Shown here: one piece after another, positions 44,637 to 57,391 of the stretch
Layout: the number at the start of each line of letters is the position of its first letter
Numbering within the stretch: position 1 is the stretch's first letter
NCBI RefSeq assembly: GCF_001542625.1
Contig: NZ_CP016279.1
Span: 1,550,001-1,614,000 of the forward strand
DNA: 64,000 nucleotides
From: Streptomyces griseochromogenes
GTDB lineage: Bacteria; Actinomycetota; Actinomycetes; Streptomycetales; Streptomycetaceae
Direction: 5' to 3'
Notes under the pieces: model-generated
The model's database searches: none
Seen by the model: the letters and a program-made list of their open reading frames with translations, nothing else
Told to the model about the DNA's origin: nothing
Made by a program: the position numbers and the translations under genes

Positions 44637-45983
44637 GTGCGTGAATACCTGCTGACGCTCTGCATCACGGCCGCGGTGACGTATCTGCTGACAGGGCCGG
44701 TACGGAAGTTCGCGATCGTGGCCGGAGCCATGCCGGAGATCCGGGCACGTGACGTGCACCGGGAACCCACTCCGCGCCTCGGCGGGATCGCCATGTTCTT
44801 CGGCCTGTGCGCGGGCCTGCTGGTCGCGGACCACCTCACCAACCTCAACGAGGTCTTCGCCAAGTCCAACGAGCCGCGGGCGCTGCTCTCCGGAGCGGCC
44901 CTGATCTGGCTGATCGGCGTCCTGGACGACAAGTTCGAGATCGACGCGCTGATCAAGCTCGGCGGACAGATGATCGCCGCGGGCGTCATGGTCATGCAGG
45001 GTCTGACGATCCTGTGGCTGCCCATCCCGGGCGTCGGCAACGTGGCGCTGACCCAGTGGCAGGGCACGCTGCTGACGGTGGCGCTGGTCGTCATCACGAT
45101 CAACGCGGTGAACTTCGTGGACGGCCTGGACGGCCTCGCGGCGGGCATGGTGTGCATCGCAGCCGGCGCGTTCTTCCTGTACTCGTACCGGATCTGGTAC
45201 TCGTACGGCATCGAGGCCGCCGCTCCGGCCACGCTGTTCGCGGCGATCCTGATGGGCATGTGCCTGGGCTTCCTGCCGCACAACATGCACCCCGCGCGGA
45301 TCTTCATGGGCGACTCGGGCTCGATGCTGATCGGCCTCGTCCTGGCGGCCGGCGCGATCTCGATCACGGGCCAGCTGGACCCGGACGCGCTGGCCCTGTT
45401 CACCGGCTCGGAGAAGGCGGCCGTGCACCAGACGGTGCCGGTGTACATCCCGCTCCTGCTCCCGCTGACGATCATCGCCGTACCGGCCGCGGACCTGGTG
45501 CTGGCCATCGTGCGCCGCACCTGGCGGGGCCAGTCCCCGTTCGCCGCGGACCGTGGCCACCTGCACCACCGGCTTCTGGAGATCGGCCACTCGCACAGCC
45601 GGGCCGTGCTGATCATGTACTTCTGGTCGGCACTGATCGCCTTCGGCGCGCTCGCGTACTCGGTGAACTCGGCGTCGATGTGGATCGTGCTCGGCGTGGT
45701 CTTCCTCAGCGCGATCGGCCTGGTCCTGCTGCTGCTCCCGCGCTTCACGCCCCGCGTGCCGCTCTGGGCCCAGCACTTCGTACCGCCGCGCTACCGCAGG
45801 CGCCGCAGGCCCGCCGAGCTGCCCGCCGGGGCCTGCGCGGAGGCCGCCGGGACCACCCCGGTCGCCGCCGCGGCCACGGCTTCGGCGGACGCGGAGCGGC
45901 CCCCTGTCACCGCCGGTGTGACAGGCGTCAACGGGGCGACCGCCATCGGCCCCCGTTCGCGTATCGGCAAGGCCACAAGGTAA
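44637..45983 (+). CDS. wecA: WecA/TagO-type undecaprenyl-phosphate sugar-1-phosphate transferase
   Basis: A 448-residue polytopic enzyme (about eleven helices) of the MraY/WecA family. It transfers a UDP-N-acetylhexosamine phosphate to undecaprenyl phosphate, starting wall glycopolymer synthesis. Motifs: GVLDDKFEIDALIKLGGQ (Mg site), NFVDGLDGLAAG, HNMHPARIFMGDSGSM and the cytosolic HLHHRL histidine motif. GTG at 44637 follows GGGGAAG. The cytosolic tail is Ala/Pro-rich. Sits upstream of atpI as in other streptomycetes. Confidence 0.9.
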   Translation: MREYLLTLCITAAVTYLLTGPVRKFAIVAGAMPEIRARDVHREPTPRLGGIAMFFGLCAGLLVADHLTNLNEVFAKSNEPRALLSGAALIWLIGVLDDKFEIDALIKLGGQMIAAGVMVMQGLTILWLPIPGVGNVALTQWQGTLLTVALVVITINAVNFVDGLDGLAAGMVCIAAGAFFLYSYRIWYSYGIEAAAPATLFAAILMGMCLGFLPHNMHPARIFMGDSGSMLIGLVLAAGAISITGQLDPDALALFTGSEKAAVHQTVPVYIPLLLPLTIIAVPAADLVLAIVRRTWRGQSPFAADRGHLHHRLLEIGHSHSRAVLIMYFWSALIAFGALAYSVNSASMWIVLGVVFLSAIGLVLLLLPRFTPRVPLWAQHFVPPRYRRRRRPAELPAGACAEAAGTTPVAAAATASADAERPPVTAGVTGVNGATAIGPRSRIGKATR

Positions 45984-46272
45984 GAATCTGACTAGAGCAT
46001 TGCCAACTCGTGGGGGAGCAAAGTCCCCTAATACCAGACAAGTGGGCGCGGTTTTTGCACAGACGGGCACTGTCACTCTCATGTGTGACAGCAAGCACAC
46101 CCAACAGGTAAAGACCTCATCAAATAGTTTGTGATACGGTTCACGAGAACCCGGGATAGAACCGAAGGACCGTAGTGCGACGGTCCATTGGTGTGAGGTC
46201 TCGATCACTCAGCCCGGGACTACGCTCGTCCATGACGACACCCTGCCCCCTTGTGAAAGCGGAGTTGCCGCC

Positions 46273-46719
46273 ATGCCGTCCAATGACGCCCGGATCCTGG
46301 CTCAGGCCGCCGTACCCACGGCTGTCGCCGGCGCGATTGCCGCCGTCGTCAGTGGTGTGGTCGCCGGTGGCAAGGGAGCCATCGGGGCCGTCGTCGCGAC
46401 GCTGGTCGTGATCCTGTTCATGGGGGTCGGCCTCTACGCTCTGCAGCGCACTGCCAAATCATTTCCGCAGCTGTTCCAGATGATGGGCCTGATGCTCTAT
46501 GCGGCCCAGCTTCTACTGCTGTTCATTTTCGTCGCCGCCTTCAAGAACACGACGTTGTTCAATCCCCGGGCCTTCGCCATCTCTCTCGTGGTCACCACCC
46601 TGACGTGGATCGCCGCGCAGACGCGTGCCCACATGAAGGCCAAGATCCTCTACGTCGAACCCGATTCGTCCTCCTCCTCCCATGACGGAAAGCCCCACAA
46701 GCCGGGGCACTCGTCGTGA
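46273..46719 (+). CDS. atpI: ATP synthase protein I (AtpI-like)
   Basis: A 148-residue membrane protein with four helices and a Ser/His-rich cytosolic tail. AtpI proteins assist c-ring assembly and are encoded at the head of atp operons, as here. Sequence conservation is low, so the call rests on topology and place. The upstream gap 45984-46272 is AT-richer than average and contains a 7-bp hairpin GGACCGT/ACGGTCC near 46169-46188; it probably holds the atp promoter. Confidence 0.8.
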   Translation: MPSNDARILAQAAVPTAVAGAIAAVVSGVVAGGKGAIGAVVATLVVILFMGVGLYALQRTAKSFPQLFQMMGLMLYAAQLLLLFIFVAAFKNTTLFNPRAFAISLVVTTLTWIAAQTRAHMKAKILYVEPDSSSSSHDGKPHKPGHSS

Positions 46720-46944
46720 GAGGTAGGGCCGGGATAAAGCCGCATGAGAGATCCTGCTATCGTCCGGTGCCAACTGCGGCATCGCGGGCGCGGGCATCCG
46801 AGCTGACGCCTGCTCAATCGCGAGGCGAGATGCCCCACAGCCGCCCCCACATCCGTAACACCAGTCCCGTGCCGAACCGCGGCCGCACGCCGCGCCGACA
46901 CAACGAGGTTGCCGTACCCATGCGCCACGCTGAAGGAGTCCGCG

Positions 46945-47772
46945 GTGAGTGCTGACCCGACGCAGACGCTCGCTTTCGACACGAGCTGCCACCTGTTCAA
47001 CGGGTGTGGCTTCGACACTGTCGCTCCGGGCCTGCACTCGTTCCTGTTCAAGCCTCTCTGGGGCGACGGGGACAGCAACGTGTACTTCAACAAGACGATG
47101 CTGCTGGCGCTGCTCGGTTCCATCATCATCGTCGGCTTCTTCTGGGCCGCGTTCGCGAAGCCGAAGGTCGTGCCGGGCAAGCTCCAGCTGGTGGCCGAGT
47201 CCGGCTACGACTTCATCCGCCGTGGTGTCGTCTACGAGACGATCGGCAAGAAGGAAGGCGAGAAGTACGTCCCGCTGGTCGTCTCGCTGTTCTTCTTCAT
47301 CTGGATGATGAACCTGTGGTCGGTCATCCCGATCGCCCAGTTCCCGGTCACGGCGATCATTTCGTACCCCGCCGTACTGGCCATCGGGGTCTACATCCTC
47401 TGGGTCTCGCTGACCTTCAAGCGGCACGGGTTCGTCGGGGCCTTCAAGAACTTCACCGGCTACGACAAGTCGCTCGGCGGGGTCCTCCCGCTGTCGATGA
47501 CGATCGAGCTGTTCTCGAACCTGCTCGTGCGGCCCTTCACCCACGCCGTGCGACTCTTCGCGAACATGTTCGCCGGTCACACCCTGCTGCTGCTCTTCAC
47601 CGTCGCCAGCTGGTACATGCTGAACGGCATCGGCATCGCCTACTCCGCCGTCTCGTTCACGATGGTGCTCGTCATGACGGCCTTCGAGCTCTTCATCCAG
47701 GCTGTTCAGGCGTACGTCTTCGTACTGCTGACCTGCAGCTTCATTCAGGGCGCGCTCGCCGAGCACCACTGA
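46945..47772 (+). CDS. atpB: ATP synthase F0 subunit a
   Basis: A 275-residue proton-channel subunit with five to six helices. The essential arginine lies in FTHAVRLFANMFAGHTLLLL, and the conserved FIQAVQAYVFVLLTCSFI forms the last helix. GTG at 46945 follows GAAGGAG. A 225-bp leader separates it from atpI; it has no clear terminator. Confidence 0.95.
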   Translation: MSADPTQTLAFDTSCHLFNGCGFDTVAPGLHSFLFKPLWGDGDSNVYFNKTMLLALLGSIIIVGFFWAAFAKPKVVPGKLQLVAESGYDFIRRGVVYETIGKKEGEKYVPLVVSLFFFIWMMNLWSVIPIAQFPVTAIISYPAVLAIGVYILWVSLTFKRHGFVGAFKNFTGYDKSLGGVLPLSMTIELFSNLLVRPFTHAVRLFANMFAGHTLLLLFTVASWYMLNGIGIAYSAVSFTMVLVMTAFELFIQAVQAYVFVLLTCSFIQGALAEHH

Positions 47773-48093
<321 letters not shown>

Positions 48094-48127
48094 CCCGACC
48101 TTCGCCCTTTAGACGAAAGGCACTGAT

Positions 48128-48673
48128 ATGAGCCCCCTGGTTCAGCTGGCGGCTGAGGAGGCCGAAAACCCCCTCATCCCGCCGATCCCAGAGCTCGTCA
48201 TCGGCCTGATCGCCTTCGTCATCGTCTTCGGCTTCCTCGCCAAGAAGCTCCTCCCGAACATCAACAAGGTTCTGGAAGAGCGCCGTGAGGCCATCGAGGG
48301 CGGTATCGAAAAGGCCGAGGCCGCGCAGACCGAGGCCCAGAGCGTCCTTGAGCAGTACAAGGCTCAGCTCGCCGAGGCCCGGCACGAGGCCGCGCGCCTG
48401 CGCCAGGAGGCGCAGGAGCAGGGTGCCGCGCTCATCGCCGAGATGCGGGCCGAGGGCCAGCGTCAGCGCGAGGAGATCGTCGCCACCGGTCACTCCCAGA
48501 TCGAGGCCGACCGCAACGCCGCCGCTCAGGCGCTGCGGCAGGACGTCGGCAGGCTCGCCACCGAACTGGCCGGCAAGCTCGTCGGCGAGTCCCTCGAGGA
48601 CCACGCCCGCCAGAGCCGCGTCATCGACCGCTTCCTCGACGAGCTCGAGGAGAAGGCCGAGGCCACGCGATGA
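48128..48673 (+). CDS. atpF: ATP synthase F0 subunit b
   Basis: A 181-residue peripheral-stalk subunit: one membrane helix (LVIGLIAFVIVFGFLAKKLL) then a long charged coiled coil rich in Glu/Ala/Gln. ATG 34 bp after atpE with GAAAGG; the stop overlaps the atpH start (ATGA). Confidence 0.96.
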   Translation: MSPLVQLAAEEAENPLIPPIPELVIGLIAFVIVFGFLAKKLLPNINKVLEERREAIEGGIEKAEAAQTEAQSVLEQYKAQLAEARHEAARLRQEAQEQGAALIAEMRAEGQRQREEIVATGHSQIEADRNAAAQALRQDVGRLATELAGKLVGESLEDHARQSRVIDRFLDELEEKAEATR

Positions 48674-49485
48674 ACGGAGCGAGCCGCGAGGCCCTGGCAG
48701 CCGCACGTGAGCGTCTCGACGCGCTGACGGACTCCACGTCCGTCGACGCCGCGAAGCTCGCCGACGAGCTGGCGGCCGTCACCGCGCTGCTCGACCGCGA
48801 GGCCGGCCTGCGCCGGGTTCTCACCGACCCGGCGCAGCCCGCAGAGGCCAAGGCCGAACTGGTCCGGCGCCTGATCGGCGGGCAGGTCAGCGGCGAGACC
48901 GCCGACCTGGTGGCCGGTACCGCCCGCGCCCGCTGGTCGCAGCCGCGCGACCTGGTCGACGTGCTGGAGGAGCTGGCGAACACCGCCGACCTTACGGCCG
49001 CGCAGACGGGCGGCACGCTCGACGACGTGGAGGACGAGCTGTTCCGGTTCGGCCGGATCGTCTCCTCGAACCTCGAGCTGCGCACCGCGCTGACCGACCG
49101 CAGGGCCGCGGCATCCGCCAAGGTCGACCTGCTGCACCGGCTGCTCGGCGGCCGGGCCAAGCCGGCGACCGAGCGTCTGGTGACGCGCCTGGTGACCGCG
49201 CCGCGTGGTCGTAGCCTGGAGGCGGGACTGGAGTCCCTGTCCAAGCTGGCCGCCGAGCGCCGGGACCGGGTCGTCGCGGTCGTCACGTCGGCGGTGCCGC
49301 TGAGTGACGCGCAGAAGCAGCGCCTGGGCGCCGCCCTCGCGAAGCTCTACGGCCGCCGGATGCACCTCAACCTGGACGTGGACCCCGAGGTCCTCGGCGG
49401 GATCCGGGTGCAGGTCGGTGACGAGGTCATCAACGGCTCCCTCGCGGACCGGCTGGACGAGGCCGCCCGCCGCATGGCGAGCTAG
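48670..49485 (+). CDS. atpH: ATP synthase F1 subunit delta
   Basis: A 271-residue stalk subunit. As in other actinobacteria it is longer than the about 180-residue E. coli protein because of extra N-terminal helical sequence. The C-terminal DPEVLGGIRVQVGDEVINGSLADRL is the family signature. Overlaps atpF by four bases. Confidence 0.95.
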   Translation: MNGASREALAAARERLDALTDSTSVDAAKLADELAAVTALLDREAGLRRVLTDPAQPAEAKAELVRRLIGGQVSGETADLVAGTARARWSQPRDLVDVLEELANTADLTAAQTGGTLDDVEDELFRFGRIVSSNLELRTALTDRRAAASAKVDLLHRLLGGRAKPATERLVTRLVTAPRGRSLEAGLESLSKLAAERRDRVVAVVTSAVPLSDAQKQRLGAALAKLYGRRMHLNLDVDPEVLGGIRVQVGDEVINGSLADRLDEAARRMAS

Positions 49486-49550
49486 CAACTCAAAAGCAGT
49501 ACGTACTGATGACGGCCCTGGTTGGGCCGTGCAGAGGATTCACCTCCTAA

Positions 49551-49573
49551 TGGGGGGAGTCCCCATCCCCCCA
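49551..49573 (+). repeat. Hairpin between atpH and atpA
   Basis: TGGGGGGA (49551-49558) pairs perfectly with TCCCCCCA (49566-49573) around a 7-base loop, 42 bp before atpA. It could trim or pause the operon mRNA, tuning F1 over F0 expression. Confidence 0.5.
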
Positions 49574-49614
49574 AAGTGAAACTTCGGGCCCAACAAGGAG
49601 AGCAGGGAACCCAG

Positions 49615-51207
49615 ATGGCGGAGCTCACGATCCGGCCGGAGGAGATCCGGGACGCGCTGGAGAACTTCGTCCAGTCGTACAAGCCGGACGCGGCCTCGCG
49701 CGAGGAGGTCGGCACCGTCACCTTCGCCGGTGACGGCATCGCGAAGGTCGAGGGCCTCCCCTCGGCCATGGCCAACGAGCTGCTGAAGTTCGAGGACGGC
49801 ACCCTCGGTCTCGCCCTCAACCTCGAGGAGCGCGAGATCGGTGCCATCGTCCTCGGCGAGTTCAGCGGCATCGAGGAGGGCCAGCCGGTCACCCGTACCG
49901 GTGAGGTCCTGTCCGTCGCGGTCGGCGAGGGGTACCTCGGCCGTGTGGTGGACCCGCTCGGCAACCCGATCGACGGCCTCGGCGAGATCGAGACCGAGGG
50001 CCGCCGCGCCCTCGAACTGCAGGCCCCCACGGTCATGCAGCGCAAGTCGGTGCACGAGCCGATGGAGACGGGCTACAAGGCCGTCGACGCCATGACCCCG
50101 ATCGGCCGCGGCCAGCGTCAGCTGATCATCGGCGACCGCCAGACCGGCAAGACCGCCCTGGCCGTCGACACGATCATCAACCAGCGTGACAACTGGCGCA
50201 CGGGCGACCCGAACAAGCAGGTCCGCTGCATCTACGTCGCCATCGGCCAGAAGGGCTCCACCATCGCCGGCGTGCGCCGCGCGCTGGAGGAGAACGGCGC
50301 CCTGGAGTACACGACCATCGTCGCCGCTCCGGCGTCCGACCCGGCCGGCTTCAAGTACCTGGCGCCGTACACCGGCTCCGCCATCGGCCAGCAGTGGATG
50401 TACCAGGGCAAGCACGTCCTGATCATCTTCGACGACCTGTCGAAGCAGGCCGACGCCTACCGTGCCGTTTCCCTGCTGCTGCGCCGCCCGCCGGGCCGCG
50501 AGGCCTACCCGGGTGACGTCTTCTACCTGCACTCCCGTCTGCTGGAGCGCTGCGCCAAGCTCTCCGACGACATGGGCGCCGGCTCGATGACCGGTCTGCC
50601 GATCGTCGAGACCAAGGCCAACGACGTCTCGGCGTTCATCCCGACCAACGTCATCTCCATCACCGACGGCCAGTGCTTCCTGGAGTCGGACCTGTTCAAC
50701 GCCGGTCAGCGTCCCGCGCTGAACGTCGGTATCTCCGTCTCCCGAGTCGGTGGTTCCGCGCAGCACAAGGCGATGCGCCAGGTCTCCGGCCGTCTGCGGG
50801 TGGACCTCGCCCAGTTCCGTGAGCTGGAGGCGTTCGCCGCCTTCGGTTCCGACCTGGACGCGGCCTCCAAGGCCCAGCTGGACCGCGGTCAGCGCATGGT
50901 CGAGCTGCTGAAGCAGGCGCAGTACGAGCCGATGGCCACCGAGAACCAGGTCGTCTCCGTCTGGGCCGGCACCACCGGCAAGATGGACGAGGTCCCGGTC
51001 GTGGACATCCGTCGCTTCGAGAAGGAGCTCCTGGAGTTCCTGCACCGCAAGCACCAGGGCCTGCTCACCTCCATCAAGGAGGGCGGCAAGATGTCCGACG
51101 ACACGCTGCAGGCCATCGCGGACGCGATCGCGGAGTTCAAGAAGCAGTTCGAGACGTCGGACGGCAAGCTGCTCGGCGAGGACGTCCCGGCCACTTCGGG
51201 CAAGTGA
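49615..51207 (+). CDS. atpA: ATP synthase F1 subunit alpha
   Basis: A 530-residue non-catalytic nucleotide-binding subunit with the P-loop GDRQTGKT, the [20 protein letters not shown] block and the arginine finger in [16 protein letters not shown] at 49615 lies 7 bp after AGGG (AAGGAG is further upstream). Full length. Confidence 0.97.
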   Translation: MAELTIRPEEIRDALENFVQSYKPDAASREEVGTVTFAGDGIAKVEGLPSAMANELLKFEDGTLGLALNLEEREIGAIVLGEFSGIEEGQPVTRTGEVLSVAVGEGYLGRVVDPLGNPIDGLGEIETEGRRALELQAPTVMQRKSVHEPMETGYKAVDAMTPIGRGQRQLIIGDRQTGKTALAVDTIINQRDNWRTGDPNKQVRCIYVAIGQKGSTIAGVRRALEENGALEYTTIVAAPASDPAGFKYLAPYTGSAIGQQWMYQGKHVLIIFDDLSKQADAYRAVSLLLRRPPGREAYPGDVFYLHSRLLERCAKLSDDMGAGSMTGLPIVETKANDVSAFIPTNVISITDGQCFLESDLFNAGQRPALNVGISVSRVGGSAQHKAMRQVSGRLRVDLAQFRELEAFAAFGSDLDAASKAQLDRGQRMVELLKQAQYEPMATENQVVSVWAGTTGKMDEVPVVDIRRFEKELLEFLHRKHQGLLTSIKEGGKMSDDTLQAIADAIAEFKKQFETSDGKLLGEDVPATSGK

Positions 51208-51227
51208 CGACGGAAGGGACCTGACTC

Positions 51228-53581
<2,354 letters not shown>

Positions 53582-53596
53582 GCCCCGCGCTCGTGT

Positions 53597-53623
53597 GAGG
53601 GGGCGGGTGCGTCCCGCCCCCTC
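53597..53623 (+). repeat. Hairpin between atpD and atpC
   Basis: An 11-bp perfect stem, GAGGGGGCGGG with its complement, and a 5-base loop, 15 bp after the atpD stop. It may partly terminate the transcript before atpC or protect the mRNA 3' end. Confidence 0.55.
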
Positions 53624-53691
53624 TCCCACGCCTACTAGAATTGACCCCAACACCCGGCACTACCGCCGGGTGGTGACCCGAGGAGCCACCC

Positions 53692-54069
53692 TTGGCTGCT
53701 GAGCTGCACGTCGAGCTGGTCGCCGCCGACCGCCAGGTCTGGTCCGGTGAGGCCACCCTGGTCGTCGCGCGCACCACGTCCGGCGACATCGGCGTCATGC
53801 CCGGTCATCAGCCGCTGCTCGGTGTGCTGGAGTCGGGCCCGGTGACCATCCGTACGAGTGATGGTGGAACGGTCGTCGCCGCGGTGCACGGCGGTTTCAT
53901 CTCGTTCGCGGACAACAAGCTGTCGCTGCTGGCCGAAGTCGCCGAGCTTTCGGACGAGATCGATGTCCAGCGCGTGGAGCGTGAGCTGGAGCGCGCGAAG
54001 GCGGAGGACGACGCGGAGGCCGAGCGCCGCGCGGATGTCCGTCTGCGGGCGGCGACCGCGGCGCGTTGA
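53692..54069 (+). CDS. atpC: ATP synthase F1 subunit epsilon
   Basis: A 125-residue subunit with the N-terminal beta sandwich (MPGHQPLLGVLESGPVTI, GGFISFADNKLSLLAE) and a helical C-terminal part that regulates ATP hydrolysis. TTG start 6 bp after GAGGAG. Last gene of the atp operon. Confidence 0.96.
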   Translation: MAAELHVELVAADRQVWSGEATLVVARTTSGDIGVMPGHQPLLGVLESGPVTIRTSDGGTVVAAVHGGFISFADNKLSLLAEVAELSDEIDVQRVERELERAKAEDDAEAERRADVRLRAATAAR

Positions 54070-54094
54070 TCCCACGCGCCGTGTGAAGACGTCA

Positions 54095-54141
54095 CTCAGC
54101 CGCGGCCGGCCCGGAGCAATCCGGTGCCGGTCGCGGCTGAG
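54095..54141 (+). terminator. Terminator of the atp operon
   Basis: A 16-bp stem, CTCAGCCGCGGCCGGC with a complement differing at one pair, enclosing a second CGGA/TCCG helix, 26 bp after the atpC stop. A TTTTCC run follows some distance downstream. Confidence 0.8.
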
Positions 54142-54222
54142 CCAGATGTGGGTGTCTTTTCCGTTTCATTACCCTGTTTTGGACTCAGTTCCATTGCCTA
54201 GGAGACGAGGAGGTCGGTGCCG

Positions 54223-54669
54223 ATGGTCCTCGCTCTGACTGTGTGCGGGATCGTGGTCGCGCTCGTGGTGGTGGGGCTGTTCCTGTTCGGACTGCGGCGC
54301 AGACTCATCCAGCGCTCCGGCGGTACCTTCGACTGCTCCCTGCGCTGGGACGTGGCCGAGAAACCGGACGCCAACGGCAAGGGCTGGAGCTACGGCGTCG
54401 CCCGCTACAACGGCGACCGCATCGAGTGGTACCGCGTCTTCTCCTATGCCCCCCGCCCGCGCCGGGTCCTGGAGCGCTCGCAGATCGAGGTGGCCGGCCG
54501 CCGGCTGCCCGAGGGCGAGGAGGAGCTGGCGCTGCTGTCCGACGCGGTGGTCCTCGCCTGTACCCACCGGAGCACGCGCCTCGAACTCGCGATGAGCGAA
54601 GACGCGCTGACCGGTTTCCTCGCGTGGCTGGAGGCAGCCCCGCCCGGTCAGCGGGTGAATGTGGCGTAG
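54223..54669 (+). CDS. DUF2550 membrane-anchored protein
   Basis: A 148-residue actinobacterial protein: one N-terminal helix (LTVCGIVVALVVVGLFLFGL) and a soluble domain with GGTFDCSLRWDV, GWSYGVARYNGDRIEWYRVFSY and LAMSEDALTGFLAWLEA. It follows the atp operon throughout the order; function unknown. ATG at 54223 lies 9 bp after GAGGAGG; GTG at 54217 is possible. Its last codons and stop are part of a 17-bp hairpin. Confidence 0.88.
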   Translation: MVLALTVCGIVVALVVVGLFLFGLRRRLIQRSGGTFDCSLRWDVAEKPDANGKGWSYGVARYNGDRIEWYRVFSYAPRPRRVLERSQIEVAGRRLPEGEEELALLSDAVVLACTHRSTRLELAMSEDALTGFLAWLEAAPPGQRVNVA

Positions 54670-54685
54670 CCACATTCACCCGCTG
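54649..54685 (+). terminator. Hairpin spanning the DUF2550 stop codon
   Basis: CAGCGGGTGAATGTGGC (54649-54665) and its exact complement (54669-54685) flank the loop GTA, which holds part of the TAG stop. The left arm encodes the last codons. It probably terminates transcription; a terminating ribosome would initially cover the stem. Confidence 0.7.
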
Positions 54686-54720
54686 GGTGGGGGTCCCCCC
54701 GGACGAAGTCTGGGGGAGCG
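54686..54720. repeat. Dispersed Streptomyces-type GC-rich repeat
   Basis: GTGGGGGTCCCCCCGGACG followed by AAGTCTGGGGGAG resembles a short palindromic element scattered in intergenic regions of Streptomyces genomes. It sits directly after the DUF2550 hairpin and before the chiC 3' end. Confidence 0.5.
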
Positions 54721-54758
54721 TCAACGTCGCTTAGTGGCTGTTACTTCTCCGAACGGTC

Positions 54759-56582
<1,824 letters not shown>

Positions 56583-56622
56583 GCTGCGCCTCCCTCGTGT
56601 AGGGGGTGGTTCCCCAGGGATG

Positions 56623-56662
56623 TCAGGGGCATGACTGAGCCATCAGGGGCATGACTGAGCCT
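56623..56662 (-). repeat. 20-bp tandem repeat in the chiC leader
   Basis: TCAGGGGCATGACTGAGCCA (56623-56642) is repeated next to itself at 56643-56662 with a change only at the last base. Given the promoter at 56682-56710, both copies lie in the chiC 5' untranslated leader. Confidence 0.7.
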
Positions 56663-56681
56663 TCACGCCCACGGTGCCGCG

Positions 56682-56710
56682 AGAATAGAAAGGTCTGGAC
56701 CACAGGTCAA
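56682..56710 (-). promoter_or_regulatory. chiC promoter
   Basis: Read leftward: -35 TTGACC (56710-56705), exactly 17 bp spacer, -10 TATTCT (56687-56682). The spacer contains one of two chitinase direct repeats and the other lies just upstream of the -35, as in other Streptomyces chitinase promoters. Confidence 0.75.
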
Positions 56711-56723
56711 TAGGTCTGGACCA
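56691..56723 (-). promoter_or_regulatory. Pair of 12-bp chitinase direct repeats
   Basis: TGGTCCAGACCT is present twice on the minus strand, at 56702-56691 and 56723-56712, 21 bp apart (two helical turns). The two copies bracket the -35 box. This is the known regulatory repeat of Streptomyces chitinase genes, mediating chitin induction and glucose repression. Confidence 0.85.
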
Positions 56724-56740
56724 CTCGCCCGGTGGGCCCG

Positions 56741-57391
56741 CTAGATCCCCAACTCCTGTGCCAGCACGGCGGCTTGGACCCGGCTGCGCAGCTCCAGCTT
56801 GTTCAGGAGACGGCTGACGTGCGTCTTCACGGTCCCCTCAGCCATCTCCAGACGCCCGGCGATCTCGGAGTTCGACAGCCCCTCGCCGATGCAGGACAGC
56901 ACCTCGCGCTCGCGCCGGGTCAGCGGCTTCAGCACGGCCGGGTCGGCGCTCGGCCGGCGCACCGGGCCGGCCGCGAACTCCGCGATCAGCCGCCGGGTGA
57001 CGGCCGGTGCGACGATCCCCTCCCCGCGTGCCACCGTCCGTACCGCCTCCAGCAGGTCGCGGGCCTCGGTGTTCTTCAGCAGGAAGCCGGCCGCCCCCGC
57101 CCGCAGCGCCCCGAACACGTACTCGTCAAGATCGAAGGTGGTCAGCACGAGGACGTCCGCGAGCTGCTCCGTGACGATCTGCCGGGTCGCCGACACCCCG
57201 TCCAGGCGCGGCATCTGCACATCCATCAGGACGAGATCCGGCCGTAGTTCCCGGGCCAGTTCCACCGCCCGCTCGCCGTCCGCCGCCTCCCCGGCCACCT
57301 CGATGTCGGGCGCGCTGCCCAGGATGAGCACCAGTCCGGCGCGGACGGCGGACTGGTCCTCGGCGACGAGGACCCGGATGACGGGGCTCAT
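56741..57391 (-). CDS. chiR: Response regulator ChiR (NarL/LuxR type)
   Basis: A 216-residue regulator: receiver domain (VLVAEDQ, phospho-acceptor Asp in LVLMDVQMP, LKNTEA lysine) and a C-terminal LuxR helix-turn-helix (PLTRREREVLSCIGEGLSNSEIAGRL). It lies directly upstream of chiC, as the chitin-responsive ChiR does in S. coelicolor, and probably binds the 12-bp repeats. ATG overlaps the kinase stop by four bases. Confidence 0.88.
   Translation of the reverse strand: MSPVIRVLVAEDQSAVRAGLVLILGSAPDIEVAGEAADGERAVELARELRPDLVLMDVQMPRLDGVSATRQIVTEQLADVLVLTTFDLDEYVFGALRAGAAGFLLKNTEARDLLEAVRTVARGEGIVAPAVTRRLIAEFAAGPVRRPSADPAVLKPLTRREREVLSCIGEGLSNSEIAGRLEMAEGTVKTHVSRLLNKLELRSRVQAAVLAQELGI

Noticed and set aside
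49540..51054. Antisense frames across the atp genes
   Set aside because: They mirror strongly biased coding sequence of highly conserved ATP synthase subunits and have no independent support.
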